DNA of 64,000 nt from Conus ventricosus (GCA_018398815.1 CM031615.1:56623311-56687310); one strand, 5' to 3'. Numbered from the stretch's first letter, positions 21,481 to 34,600 are shown. Program-made: numbers and translations. Notes: a model not told the origin generated them from the letters alone.

Positions 21481-22062
21481 TTTTTTCCATTTGATCCTTC
21501 TTGATGGTAAAGAACAAGAAGGAAGGCAAATTTTGCTTCCATGGTGCCCTTAACTCCCAGCTAAAGCTACTTATGGTTCCAGTTGGCCTGGAACAAGTGC
21601 AGACATGGAACTTACAAACCAAAAAAGGAAACATCCTCAGAGGGCACATGGGACGGCCCCCAGATCTCAGTCAAGGTCAAAGTCTTGGTCAAGGTCAGAG
21701 TGAGCCTGGTAAAGTGTACTCTGCAAGGGAGAGAAATATAGGACCAAAAAGACTACTTCCTACTTATTTTTTATGAATAGGATATGGAAAGTATGAAATA
21801 TCGAACATTTGTATTGAAGAAAGTCTTCATATTCCATGAAAATCTATTACTCCAGGTCACAAATGGTAGCTTCACAGTGTTTGGGTTCAGTGGAAACTTT
21901 GTAACAGTCTTGCTGAACAGATCCAGGACCACTGTATGATGCAGATCTGGTCCATAGATCTGCACAAAAGTTTAAAATGTGTTCATTTGGGGACCATTTC
22001 CCTCTTTCTACCAAGTTTGAAAACATGTTAATAGGTTTTTTTTGTGTTAATCTTGTTAATAG

Positions 22063-22272
22063 ACGATCAAATGAACAAAACGGCATTTAGTTTTTGCCTG
22101 GAGTCTGTAGATGGACTGAGGAATTTCATGAAGTCATCCATGTTAAGTACCAAAGGTTGTTTCTGTATTGAAGACACGACCAATGTGACGGGAGGTCAAG
22201 AGGGCACCTGTGCTGCCGACGGTCAGAACTGCACAGCATCGACCCAGGAGTCCTATGTGGAGCAGCTGCAAG
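22063..22272 (+). CDS. ITPR: IP3 receptor exon, luminal loop before the pore
   Basis: The exon is 210 nt, entered in phase 1 (the previous A plus AC gives Asn) and left in phase 1 at CAAG|GTACAC. The acceptor is TTGTTAATAG. The peptide starts DQMNKTAFSFCLESVDGLRN and ends VEQLQ. It is Cys-, Asn-, Thr- and Gln-rich (GTCAADGQNCTASTQES), with possible N-glycosylation sites NKT, NVT and NCT. This luminal S5-pore loop is the least conserved part of the channel domain, so the assignment rests on phase agreement with both neighbours, a fully open frame and the loop's position, more than on similarity. An alternative acceptor inside the exon is possible. Confidence 0.78.
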
Positions 22273-23291
22273 GTACACACTGGCTACAAATGGTTTCCTG
22301 CCTGGAAAAGTAATGGATAAGTTACAGTCCTGGTTTAAGATTGATCTGTATTTGTATTTAATACATGTTAAGTATCATCATAGTGTTGCTTCCGAGTTCA
22401 AATGTGCACACTTCAGAGACAAATGAATTATGTCTTTCTTGATTGAATTTTAACCTCATTTTGTCTCTCGTTCATGATTTTTGTGTGCAACATAACAAAT
22501 GTTCAATCCTTGCCTGCCGGTCTGTGTGTATGGTATGTTCAGTTGTACACAACATTGACTTTGAAAACTATACCAGCTTCCAGTGTGAACATTCAGTAAA
22601 TGTATTGTACATTTAAAGAATGATTTTGAAGTGGCTGACCACTGGTGGGTTGGATTTTTACGGCATGAAAACCCTCTCTGTCCACCCAGCAGTGATTAGG
22701 TACCTGATTCAAGAAGGTAAAGGTGGCAGAGGGGGAGGGATGGCTCCACCTTCCTACTTGACATGCCCTGCACATGTTTAATTTCTGTTAGGCCACTGCC
22801 CATAGATCCGTTACCTTTGAGACTTCACCTCCATCCTCTTTTCCCCACGCACAATTTACAAAAAAAATTTTTTAGATTCGTGCATCTTTTCTTCTTTCAA
22901 GGTGAACATTCTGGATCAGCAATTTGGCAACTTAAAATTTTTTTTGGAAATTCACCTTGATGTTCCCTAGACAGTACATCAGGTAATAATGGCATCTTTG
23001 TCAGAGGAAGCCAGTGTGTATTTGGTGTGCATGCGATTCAGCTGTTTCTGGCCTGAGGGATTGTGTGTTCTACATGTTTTAAAAACTGAAGTTGTGACTG
23101 ATTTCCGGTTATCTGTGAAGTAGCACTGGATAAAACAAAATTTAGTGCATTACTGATCATGTTCAAACGTGTATTAAAATGAAATTTGGAGGCGGTGGTT
23201 TTTGCTGACCAGTACAGCGCACCCTCTGTGGTGGAAGTTAAGGGGACATAATTGTAAGTTCAGTGATGAGTTAGCTTGGTGTTTGTGTCAG

Positions 23292-23452
23292 GAATGCTGG
23301 ACTTTGGGAGCCGACTGGTTGGAGATGGGGATGAGGGTGAAGACAAGCAGCGGGCCTGTGACTCCCTCATCATGTGCATTGTCACCACCCTCAACCAGGG
23401 ACTCCGCAATGGAGGGGGCATCGGCGATGTTCTGCGTAAACCAAGCAGCAGG
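23292..23452 (+). CDS. ITPR: IP3 receptor exon, pore helix and selectivity filter
   Basis: The exon is 161 nt, entered in phase 1 (G plus GA gives Gly) and left in phase 0 at AGG|GTAACT. The acceptor is TTTGTGTCAG. It encodes an acidic loop (GDGDEGEDKQ), the pore helix CDSLIMCIVTTLNQGLRN, the selectivity filter GGGIGD and VLRKPSSR. The filter matches the GGGVGD or GGGIGD of all IP3 receptors, and the paired pore-region cysteines are present. The frame is intact. It is the last clean exon; the following three contain indels. Confidence 0.96.
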
Positions 23453-23466
23453 GTAACTCTTTATCA

Positions 23467-23640
23467 GTGTGTGTGTGTGTGTGTGCGTGTGTAGTGTAGT
23501 GGTGTGGTGTGGTGTGGTGTGGTGTAGTGTAAAGTGTGTGTGTGTGTGTGTGTGTGTAGAGTGTAGTGTAGTGTAGTGTAAAGTGTGTGTGTGTGTGTGT
23601 AGTGTAGTGTAAAGTGTGTGTGTGTGTACATAATATATAT
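23467..23640. repeat. (TG)n and GTGTAGT-type compound microsatellite
   Basis: Starts 15 bp after the pore-exon donor. It contains alternating (TG)n blocks and GTGTAGTGTAGT or GGTGTGGTGT blocks, with several internal duplications of about 60 bp. Confidence 0.9.
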
Positions 23641-25807
23641 GTGTATCAGACCTGTTTACCGACATGATTTTGCTGTATTTTGTACAGGTTTGGCAAAAAT
23701 ATGAACGCAACGAACTAAAATAAACAAAAAAGAAAAACAAATGGGAAAAATGGCTAGAAATGAAGTTCTTGCAGAGATAACCATTAGAGGGGCTTTGACT
23801 AAAGATCGACATCACAAACTTTTGGGAGTGAATTTGTGTCAGGTTGTGTCTGCTTCTTTGATAACGTGACCTGAAATACCCCCCCCCCCCCCCAAAAAAA
23901 AAAAAAAAAAAGGGTGAGAAAGTGTAGATTTGAGCCTAGATGTGTTGATAAAATAATCAGGTTTCAAAGTGATATGTGTTAGAACCATTTTCACTGTAGT
24001 GAATGTAAGATCAGGGAGCTGCAATCTGGAAGAAAGAGACACGTGCTGTGAACATGGAAACGAATGCTGCATCCCCCCCACCCCCCCACCCCCCCCCCCA
24101 CCCCCTACACTTTGAAACAGCCTTCCCTCTCCCTGCCCTACTTTTATGAAAACTGGAAGATGTGTAAACACTCTTCGTAGGAAATGTGCTTATTTTTGTT
24201 GTCAAGTACACCCATAGCAGTTATGGGGTAATCAGGCCTGGTATATGTATCAGTCCTAACTCCAACTCTCAGACTCACCGGTTCACACCCTTGGAGTTAA
24301 TCACAAGAACCCTCAAAAGAGTCTGTATACTCGGCAAAGAGGTAACACATGTGTAAGCCAGATCAAGGTTTATGATTAAACCACGATTTATTCGGGCCTC
24401 TCATATTCATGTAATGGTGAGCATGCAGATAGGAACTTTCTAGATTTTCATTTCGCGGATTTCGCTTGGACTTTTAAGTTTGGGTCTGGCATACAGTTGT
24501 TTATGTGTGTGAGAGAGAGACAGAGAGAGAGGAACAGAGTCCGGCACTTCTGTGGTCCTCGTGAATGAGGACCTCGAGCTGTGGGGATCTCTGGACTGCC
24601 CGGATGTCTGTCAAGACACCCCTGTGACACACCTGTTGTAGGACTGTGAAGGTGTTGAGGGAGTGTGTGTGAGTGTGTGTGTGTGCACATGCAGACATTT
24701 CAAACAGAAAAGGACAGTCGTGTTTTGCACATTTAGTGCAAATCATTCATGTCGGTGACATCCTTAAGCGTTTCAGGATGCTCTACAGTATGTAGTTTAT
24801 GCTCTGCAGTGGAATTTTAAACATGCCCATATCAACATCTGAAATGTGTGTGTCTATCATAATGCATTGTGTTGTATTCAGTGATCATTGCAGTTATTTT
24901 TCAGTTATTTATGGCCAGCTTGGCAAAGGCAAAGAGGTCAAGCAAAACCTGCATCCTGGTGACAACGGTCAGGAATGCAGTTGTCCACATTCCCACCGCT
25001 AACGTTCGGTCAGATGAAAATTAAACCGGTGCACAGTACTGGTGGCTGACATTTTTCTCACTATTTCGTCATCTGAATCGGTGAAAGACTGGTAATGACC
25101 AGAAGACACGAACCATGGTATCGTTTGTAATTTTCCAGATTTCTAGTCACTCATCGTGGGAAACCTCATGACCACAGTTTCTTGTGTCGCTGATGTTTTT
25201 TCCTTTTTTTCTGCTGTTGGGGTGCATGCAGGGTTCTCGGCCTTGTCTCAGTAGGAGGAACGCTCTCATCTGTTAGGCAGTCGGTTACATTCAGGCTAAC
25301 ATTCAGGCTAATATTCATACCCTTAATGGTGACACAGCAGGTGGGAATAACAATCCCAGGTTAGAGGGCACAGGTGACTTTCTCTTGCACTGCACTGTCA
25401 TCCACCAGAACGATATTAAGATGGGCAGTGAAAACGGCAAAATTTGACGTTTGGCGCCAGCGGGGTTTGAACTCGCCATGTCTGACGGCAAAGTTTGTGC
25501 TGAGTTAAATCAGTCTTGTTTCCTGCATTTTTCTTCTTTTTTGTGTGTGTTTCCCAGTGAGCTACGTGGTGCACGTGGCTGTCATGTGTCTTTTCAGACC
25601 ATTGCTCAGAGTCTTGTGAACAGGGAAAAGATCAGACCATTGCTCGGAGTCTTGTGAACAGGGAAAAGAAACTGTTGGTGGGCCTTGCTGATTTCCAAGC
25701 AGCTGCCCTGTGGGTAGTGTTGATAAAATGTACAGGCAAATGTTATGCTGCCTTTCTTCCCTATTCCAGCAGATGCTGAGGAAGAAGAGTGTAGCTCCCC
25801 CTTAGGA
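23641..25807 (+). other. ITPR: Receptor intron with poly-C/A tracts and a possible SINE
   Basis: C14 and A17 runs sit back to back at 23880-23911, and a C-rich tract at 24073-24108. At 25215-25490 there is a tRNA-like signature: CTCAGTAGG-AACGCTCTCATCTG near 25246 and a B-box-like GGGGTTTGAACTCGCC at 25461-25476 in reverse orientation. Two identical 18-bp GACCATTGCTC..GAGTCTTGTGAA-type repeats occur at 25597 and 25637. No exon is seen. Confidence 0.5.
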
Positions 25808-26712
<905 letters not shown>

Positions 26713-26811
26713 TCGTCATAGTGGCTAATAATCCTAGCTGCAGTGTTATTTTAAAAGAAAAAGGACAAAGACAGAAACTTGACATTGAAGCGTCCCACGT
26801 GTTGATTTCAG

Positions 26812-26976
26812 GAGCCATTGTTCATTGCCAGAGTGATTACGATCTGCTGTTCTTCTTCATCGTCATCATTATCGTCCTCAACCTTATCTTTGTGTCATCA
26901 TTGACACTTTTGCCGACCTCAGGAGTGAAAAGCAGCAGAAAGATGAAATTCTAACGCAATACCTGTTTCATCTGCG
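26812..26976 (+). CDS. ITPR: IP3 receptor exon, S6 helix, with frame-breaking indels
   Basis: The acceptor is GATTTCAG and the donor lies at about CTGCG|GTAAGG. Read across frames, it encodes EPLFIARVI, DLLFFFIVIIIVLNLIF, VIIDTFADLRSEKQQKDEIL and CFIC, which is the S6 pore-lining helix and the start of the C-terminal tail. The uninterrupted frame breaks at least three times: one base is missing at GTGATTACGAT (about 26839), one at ATCTTTGTGTC (about 26889), and there is an irregularity at ACGCAATACC (about 26955). The donor also needs one extra G for its phase to fit the next exon. S6 is among the most conserved parts of the family, so these are more likely homopolymer errors than true lesions. 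Confidence 0.9.
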
Positions 26977-27541
26977 GTAAGGAAGCCTTGAAAAGTTTAC
27001 ATGCGTACTGCCTTTCCCAAAAATTTTCGCTGGTTTTCTTCACTAAATTGAAAAATTTTAGAAGGGGACGTATTGTGTTAAAATGATACTTTTTACTTGA
27101 CATTACATGGCCGTTTTCGGATATGGTATAAGTGCGGAGTTGGTTTGTAACCTTTCTTAGCTAGAGATTCTATCTTCACCATTTCCCATGATAGCTGCAC
27201 ATGACTGTTGCTAATATTCTGTCTTTTGATTTGGTCCTTGCTTTAGGATGGTTTTTTTTTCGGATGAAGAAGAATTCAAGACAGTTTCATTTGGGAATGA
27301 GCCAACATGTACATGAGTATACTGAAAGTATTTTAGGAGAAATATTTCTGTCTTTTGATTAGGTCTTTTTGCTTTAGCTGTTTCTATTTTGAATGAGAGA
27401 GGAATTTTCCCGTTTTTTTTATATTGCAGTGAGTCAGCTGTTTTACGTGTATACTGAACATGTTTTATGGAAAAATGATTTGAAAGGTCCGGCCCGTTTG
27501 GAGAAGAGAGGGTGAATATATCTGATCTGTGTGGTGGACAG

Positions 27542-27699
27542 TCTGGAGCGTGAAAAGTTTGATAACCGCTCTGTGTCGTTGAAGAGCACATCAAGTCGGA
27601 GCACAACATGTGGCATTACCTGTTCTTCATTGTTTGGTCAACGTTTAAAGACTCCACTGAGTCACTGGGCCGGAGAGTTATGTGCATTCAAAGATCAAG
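27542..27699 (+). CDS. ITPR: IP3 receptor exon, C-terminal H-H motif region, with indels
   Basis: The acceptor is GGTGGACAG and the donor is AAG|GTAGTG. Read across frames, it gives [34 protein letters not shown] and [12 protein letters not shown]. With CFIC at the end of the previous exon, the H...H of EEHIKSEH completes the conserved C-x2-C...H-x4-H zinc-binding-like element that couples the cytosolic C terminus to the pore gate. There are four one-base problems: near TCGTTGAAG (missing T), ATTGTTTGG (missing T), AACGTTTAAAG (extra T) and GAGTCACTG (missing base). No downstream stop would be tolerated in a working gene. Confidence 0.9.
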
Positions 27700-28431
27700 G
27701 TAGTGTTCTCTGCTGACAGGTGTGCATGTGATGTGTGGTAAAAGGTGGGTCTTCTGGAGAGTTTGGTTCATGGAATGATCAAGGTAAGTATGCAGATAAA
27801 CAAGTGCATTGATCAGTAATGTAGAGATCTGTCAAGAATTGTTGGCATGGAATTACAAGAACAAGCGTTGTTGATTCTGTGATAGAGGAGATTATCTGTC
27901 AGGATTTTATGCCCCACTGTGTGATGACGGATCGTATACGTGTGTGTGTGTTGTGTGTGTGTGCATGCAATTTACTCCATCAATTGAGAAAATGTGACTT
28001 GGTATGGGGCCCTCTTTTAGTATAGACATAGACTATGGTACACTCCACCTTCTACCTCCTCTCCTTCCTCCTCCCCCCTTCCACAGCCTTTTTTTTCCCC
28101 AAAACACTTTTTTATCTAACTATTAAGCGAATTTCATGATCATGATGACCCCAAAATATGCATCAACACCATCAATTCCCCAGAAACATGTCTTCCATTT
28201 TCCCCTATTCATTTCTGCTGTGTAAATGTTCTGTATATGGAACAATTTCTAAAGATTTGGTAAAGGTTTTGTTGTGGTTGAAAATATTCAGACGTTTTTA
28301 TTAACAGGAACCCTTTTTGTGTGTTTTTTAAACCTTGCATCTCACCAGAAGCCTTGCCCAACCTGCTGTTTTTGCTTTGCTGGAGTTATCCCTCTTTTCC
28401 CCTCTTTTGTGACCGGTTTGCTCTGTTGCAG

Positions 28432-28594
28432 GATCGGAACCTGGGTTGGTTCCCCAGGATGGGGGGCCATGTCGCTGCGGCAGAGGAGACAGAAGGGGAG
28501 CAGAAAAGAGCTGCGGAACCTTCAGGCGCAGCTGGACTCCCCCCAACCGCTGGTGCAGACGCTGTCCCAGCAGCTGATGGAGCTCAAGGAGCAG
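28432..28594 (+). CDS. ITPR: IP3 receptor exon, C-terminal coiled coil, 3' boundary uncertain
   Basis: The acceptor is CTGTTGCAG. It encodes DRNLGWFPRM, AMSL and EETEGEQ, then the coiled coil ELRNLQAQLDSPQPLVQTLS and QQLMELKEQ. One-base problems occur at ATGGGGGGCC (extra G), CTGCGGCAG (missing G) and CAGAAAAGAG (extra A). The coil normally joins directly to an EQRKQKQR tail, so a donor is expected right after ELKEQ. Here that position reads CAGGGCAGC, which lacks GT, whereas the later tandem copies read CAG|GTCAGC. The real exon may extend to a donor in the array at 28565-29150, for example GT at 28681, adding a Gly-rich insert, or the T has been lost from this copy. Confidence 0.85.
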
Positions 28595-29150
28595 GGCAGC
28601 CTCAGGGAAGAAGAAGGGGGGGGGGGGGGGGGGGGGGGGGGGAGTCCCTGCTCCAGCAACTGATGGAGCTCAAGGAACAGGTCAGCCTCTGGGGGTGGGG
28701 AGGGGGGGGGGGGTTGGGGGAGGGCCTGCCCCAGCAACTGATGGAGCTCAAGGAACAGGTCAGCCTCTGGGGGTGTGTTGGGGGGGGGGGGGGGGGGGGG
28801 CACTGTCCCAGCAACTGATGGAGCTCAAGGAACAGGTCAGCCTCTGGATGTGTGGGAGGGTGGGGGGGGGGCTGCCCCAGTAACTGATGGAGCTCAAAGA
28901 AGGTCAGCCTTTGGATTTTGGGGGGGGGGGGGGGGACGAGACACCACCCCAGAAAGTGATGGAGCTCAAAGGTCAGCCTTTGGATTGGGGGGGGGGAGGG
29001 GGGGGGGGGGGGAAGACGAGACACTACCCCAGAAAGTGATGGAGCTCAAAGCACAGGTCGCCCACTGGGTGTGTGGAGGGGGGGAGGCACTATCCCACAA
29101 CAGATGGAGCTCAAAGCACAGGTCAGCCTCAGGATGTGTGCAGGTGTAAG
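28565..29150 (+). repeat. Eight-copy minisatellite of the coiled-coil exon end plus donor, separated by poly-G
   Basis: Each unit contains CCCAGCAACTGATGGAGCTC, then AAGGAACAGGTCAGCCTCTGG, followed by a G-rich spacer. The unit encodes QQLMELKEQ and then a GTCAGC donor. Donor-equivalent positions are 28595 (GG instead of GT), 28681, 28759, 28836, 28903, 28972, 29057 and 29122, a spacing of 65-86 bp that varies mostly with G-run length. Copies 5 to 8 are diverged (CCAGAAAGTGATGGAGCTCAAA). The last copy is followed by GCAGGTGTAAGT, a strong extra donor. The array is the 3' end of a coding exon amplified together with its intron boundary. Confidence 0.93.
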
Positions 29151-29503
29151 TTTTGGGGAGGGGGGTGACAGGTGGGAGATTGGACTGTTTAAAGTCGTTG
29201 ATCAGTTTGTGCATGTGCGTTGGAGGGTAGGGAAGCTGGGGAGAAGAGGGTAGAGATGATAATATTTATTTACCACATCTGTCCCGAGATTCCACAGAGA
29301 ATGCACTAGGATACGATCATAGTTTATACAGACCACAGGATGGAGATGGATCATCAGAGTTTTATAACAACATGTTCACATCCTCTGCCTAAATATCCTT
29401 AAAAACAAAAAAAAGAAGCAAGTGTTTGAACCTGTCCCTGAACTCTCCATTTGACCAATGTGTTTTCTGGCAGTCCTGACGTTTGTGGTTGGCTGGTTTT
29501 CAG

Positions 29504-29581
29504 ATGAATGAGCAGCGCAAACAGAAGCAACGCTTCGGCCTGATGCAGCAGCCGCCGCCTGTGCCCATGTCGTTTGGTTGA
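29504..29581 (+). CDS. ITPR: IP3 receptor terminal exon with stop codon
   Basis: The acceptor is GGCTGGTTTTCAG; the coding part is 78 nt in phase 0, ending TTTGGTTGA. The peptide is MNEQRKQKQRFGLMQQPPPV followed by PMSFG. It matches the receptor C terminus, where an EQRKQKQR motif follows the coiled coil and a short Pro-rich tail ends the protein. The ATG is internal, not a start. The twelve exons together encode roughly the last 630 residues of a protein usually near 2700 residues long. Confidence 0.94.
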   Translation: MNEQRKQKQRFGLMQQPPPVPMSFG

Positions 29582-30945
29582 ATCAGGGACTGTGAGCTTG
29601 CCACTGAGGATGGTAGGCAAGTGAAGGGGCTTTGTTGCCATTACCTTTTTCGAACAGACCGCTTTTTGCCAAAGTAGACATTTGAGCGTCGAGTTCTAGC
29701 CACGCATACACCAAATATTCTCAGTCTGTGGGGATGTGTGTCCTTCCTGTTCATAATTTGTTCAAGGAGTACTTTAGTTTGAAAAAAAAAAAAAAAGGAA
29801 TATTCCATCGTCAGTATCTATTCATTTTGCTCTCCTTTTATCTTGTTCATGGCAGGTAAAGGTTTTGGGATATTTTTCTGTTTGCCACTGTCCCTGGCTA
29901 TGTGTTTAGCAGTAGAAGAGGAGTGCTGTAAAGCTGACTGACAGACGTGCGTTTTACTGGACCACAGAAGGTGTGCTGGTAATTCAGAGTGAATTGTCAG
30001 AACCTGAATAACCCAGAAACACGTGTTACTTTTCGCTGCCAGCTGTTATGGTCATTTCAATGTACATAAAATTGAAAGCTATAAGATTTTAAGATTGTAC
30101 GTTTTTTTGTCGCAGTTGTCTTTTTATGTCTAGGTTTTTTGGGGATAGATTTTCATAGCAAAAGAAAGCAGATATTCCCTTGCGTCCTACATTTTACTGC
30201 CCAAAGCATTTTGCTCTTATTCCAGGCATGTATAAGGAGTAATTGACCGCCAGTTCTGGATTTTATGTTTTAGACAGTCTGTTTGCTTGTGGGTGTGCGT
30301 GCACGTGTGTGTAAATATGTGTGCTTGTACACGTGTTCTGGACAAAACGTAGCATGTACTAGCACTTGTTACAGAACCTGTTCTTAAACTGATCTTTCAC
30401 CAAATGATAGTATCGTTAGAACTACCTGTATGTACTGAGAGAACTACCTGTATGTACTGGAGAGAACTACCTGTATGTACTGGAGAGAACTACCTGTATG
30501 TACTGGAGAGAAATTTGTATTACGAGTCGAGCAGAAATGCATGCGTCTGAAACCAAAGTATGTGCTTTGTTGCTGTTCCACCCTCCTCTGTCGTCCATTC
30601 CACTCCCTCTCCTCCTTTCCCACCCTCCCCTCACACCGTTCTGTCCTTGTTGTTTCATTGGCAGCTTGTCCTGTTGAATCTAGGATTCTCGACTATGTAT
30701 GTAGTTTGCTGAAAAAAAGTGACCGGTATGAATGCGTTCGTCGCCGAGTGTCCGTCGTTGACAGGGTCATCGGTGAGGTTGTGAAATCATCCCTTACCTG
30801 CGTCTCTTTTTTTTGTTTTCTTCCCCATGAACGGAGATGTTTTCAGCTGGCCTGGCATGTATATTAGGATGAATTACAGCTCCGAGTACAAAGTGTGGGG
30901 TTTTGAGGTCTGAAAAATTTGTATTAGAATAAACGGCGCTCTTCT
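29582..30945 (+). other. ITPR: Probable receptor 3' UTR
   Basis: No gene is seen. The first AATAAA after the stop is at 30928-30933, giving a possible 3' UTR of about 1.35 kb; a second is at 32303-32308. Which is used cannot be told from sequence alone. It contains an A-run at about 29783 and the short array at 30417-30510. Confidence 0.45.
30417..30510. repeat. 23-bp tandem repeat, four copies
   Basis: The unit is GAGAACTACCTGTATGTACTG with a variable GA or GGA joint. The minus strand of each unit reads ACAG|GTAGTT. Confidence 0.9.
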
Positions 30946-31638
30946 GATTAGATTTGTGATTGACATGACCAGAGATGTTATGGACTATATGATTTTCTTA
31001 ATATATTGATTCTTAATATTCTGCAGTGAATGGAAGTATAAATTTCTGGAATGAATGGCGCCAGCGTGGCGATGAACCCTATGTGTTGGGGTAAATGTCA
31101 TTGTCCCGAGTAATGAATGAGGCAGAGTGGCGCTGGGAAAATGTAATCTGAAGTTGGAGTTTCTTGAACTGAATACACGGTTGTTCATACGCATGCGCTA
31201 TGAATGCTATTTTCATAGATGGTGGGTATGGTGAGTGGTTTGGTAAAGGATCTTTATCGTAGGACCAGAGTGAAAAATTTTAACGAGGATGAAATCATGG
31301 GTGTTCAACCTTTCATCAAGACTTGATTAACTGCCTCGCTGGACGGCTGCATACACAATCAGCGCAACATTGATGTCCTCCCTCCCCATCCTTTGAATCA
31401 TTCCTGTCAGTCGTGCCGTTTGCCAGTTCCTGTGTTTTTCCCCACCTGTCTTGCCTGTTCATCTGTGTAACCATGGTGACTTGCTGTTGTGTGCAGTCTG
31501 CGGTCACCTATGGATGACAAATCTGTTGGTCTGTATGCAGATGTGATGTGAGAAGATGGACTTCGTTGAAAAGTATTTTACACACCACTTTTTTGTTTAG
31601 TGACTTTGCAGGGTGAAATTTTTTTTTAGCGAGTGGAT

Positions 31639-31675
<37 letters not shown>

Positions 31676-34600
31676 CGGGCGGCGATAGAACACCAGTTAT
31701 TTTGTTAAGTTCCATGTTTCCCCTCCACACACACACACTCCACCCCCCCCCCCCCCCCCCCCCCCCCCTTCATCATGCCCTCCCAGTTATCTGTGACAGA
31801 GCCCTGTGGCGTCAATCTGAAATCCCAGTCAAAAATCAAGTCGGAAGTTTTTCCGTCGTTTCACTGTTCTTCCATACCAAAGGTTTACATCATTTTTTGG
31901 CCGTTTGAAGACAACATCTTCTGGAAACACTTGTTTTGAAGAATGTTTTCATACGTTTTATAGCGATTTTAGATTTTCTCCCGCATTGGCATTTTCCTGC
32001 CTTTTTTGTTTGTTGTTTCTGTGTAAAGTTTAATGAGTGGAAGTGTGTAGATGTGTTTCTGTGTGTAGATGTGTTCCTGTGTAGATGTGTTTCTAAGTAT
32101 TGTTGGCAGCAAACTGAACTGGTTGGTGTGAAGTTGGGTCTGACCTGGGATTTAGCTTGCTAGTGCCATGTACTTCAAATTGGTTTTCACCATATGTTCT
32201 TTCTGGAATACCTTCAGTACTTATTCTCTTCTACGCAGTAAGAAATACCTTTTGAGTTATCTCTGCGAGTATGTGCGCGTGTTGTCACCATTTCTCTTAA
32301 GAAATAAAAAAAAGAATTGTGTAGGTTAATTTTCTTAATTCAATTTTTTAAATGATGGATCAGTTTACTGAAGTTTGTATTTAGGTCTCATTAGTTTATC
32401 TTTAATTTCAATATAACTTGCATTGATGAGGGGATAATAATCTGTGCATATGAATGATTATGGTTCATTTCCTTCCCCATCACTCGCTGTGATCCATTTG
32501 GTCCAGCCAGGGATAAGCAAAACGGTGAATATTGAAAATGATTAACGAAAACCTTTTTAATGAACAGCGAGATCTGATTGCAGTTTCAGACTGTGAAGCA
32601 GTCGTGAACATGATCATGTCAAAACAGGGTATGGTGTTCGACCGTGGCGTCAAGACTTGTTAGAAGATACGCCTGAAATTCTAATCGGCAATATGGCTTG
32701 TCCCAAAATGGATCAACATGGTGAATAATTATGTGTGATAATTCTGTGTCTGAATACTTGTTGTTTTTTGCATTAGTTGGAGTGGCTGGACTTTCAAAAC
32801 AGAGTAGCTGTGTATAGTTGTGATCACATCGGTGTGGTTCAGTAGCATGTACTTTAAAATGCAAGTGCTCATTATTATGTAGACACAGCATACTCAGCAA
32901 CTATAAGCCAACTCAAATGCTCTGTCTTTACATCGTGCTTGTGCGTCTCATACATACTTGCAAAGAAGCACACAAACGCATTTTTCTCATTACTGGAAAC
33001 TGTCTTTCATGTATAAAATGATTTATATGCTTTACAAGTGATCCATTTTACATGCCGATTAACGGAGGGAGGGAAGGAGGTGTGATCGAGATAGTAACCC
33101 TTGATTTGTTGTGTTCAGGTTTGTTTTTGTGGAAAATTATATTTTCTCGCTCCAGCTCTCTTCAGATCTCCTTAATGAGAAATCTGTTAATCCCCCTCGT
33201 CCAGCCCTCATTTATTTAACTTTGTTGCTTGTAGCATGTAACTGTTGCTTGTAACATGTTTCATTGTTGATTTTATAATGCAATTCTTTCTGGTTCTTTG
33301 AGCGTGTCGCTTGATTTCATAGTACACAGATAAAGTCAGGAACCAAGAGGGGTACAGGCATTTTGACTTGCGCAAGTTTCCTGTGAGTGGAATGCGAAAT
33401 CAGATGAAATTGGTTTCACTTATCATTTTCCCATTCTTTTTCTTTCTCTCATCCAAATTTCGTCACTTCTGCTTGCTCACATTAGCTAATATACCCGGTA
33501 ATTATGTATAAATCTGTTGCTGTCTTATGTATGTTTGCATTGGAACTTAAGGTCACAAACTTTCTCATTTGTGTACAAATGTGCTTTAAACCGTCAGGTG
33601 TACGGTGAAGCCTGACTTCGCCTGTTCAGACTAGATGAGTATATTTGTGCTCAAAAGCCTGTAGGATTTTACTTGTCAGATATATTTGTACTTAAATTAA
33701 TATAGGGAAGTACTAAAGCAACATTGCAAGCTTGTGTATGTAGAACTTGTCTGTCGGTTCAAGTAACTGATGTGAAGGAAATACCTGTGGAATGGTGAAG
33801 GCAAGCGTCTGTCAAAAGGATTCTTCCTCTTCCCAGATGTGATCTTTTTATTTCTTTAAGATACTAAAAAAAAAAAACCCGAGATGGAACTTTTTGCTAA
33901 ATATAACCGATATGCGACAAACTTTTTTTTTTTTTTAATGAATCCATGAAATTTACTATTTGGGGCTTGATGCAGTAGATATTGACAAATCTTTCATTTC
34001 AATTTTTTTTCTTTTTGGCTAAAAGGCGTGGCTTATTTGATATGGTTTTAATCCCAGCAAAGTTTCGCCGGCAAAAGTGTATAATGTTTGCAAGCATTTA
34101 GTTAGGTCTCGAGGAGTATGTCCGAGCTTGGTGTCTTAATGCAGCAAAGGTTATTGCTGACATGATCTGCCAGGAAGCATCTTCAGATCGATACAGGGTG
34201 AGCGAGCGTCTACTTCCCTTTTTCTGAAGAACGCTAGAGCCTGTGGGCACATTCACACAAAGCCAAAATTATCTATGGAGGTAGTACGTTCATACTGCAA
34301 GTTGTATGCAAGTTAAAAATGCATCCATAGTTGGTCATGTTTGTTGTATATTTATTTTGTTGACAGGGCTTTCCAGAATGTAACTATCTCTACTAACTAG
34401 TTCCGATGACTTGCTGCTTCAGATACCATTTTTAGATTTACTACGAATGTTGTCTTTCTGCTCTGCCAGTGATTTTCCCCTTCACACATATCAACCATGG
34501 TGTAGTCCTCTGTACATTGCAATGTACCGGTTCCAGCTGCAATCCTGTGTGCTTCACACCTCAGATACGCTCCCGTTCCTGTCTGGCAATGCACCACATA

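Noticed and set aside
28321..29149. Gly-rich and, on the other strand, Pro-rich proteins
   Set aside because: Open frames through G runs; only the QQLMELKEQ part is receptor coding sequence.
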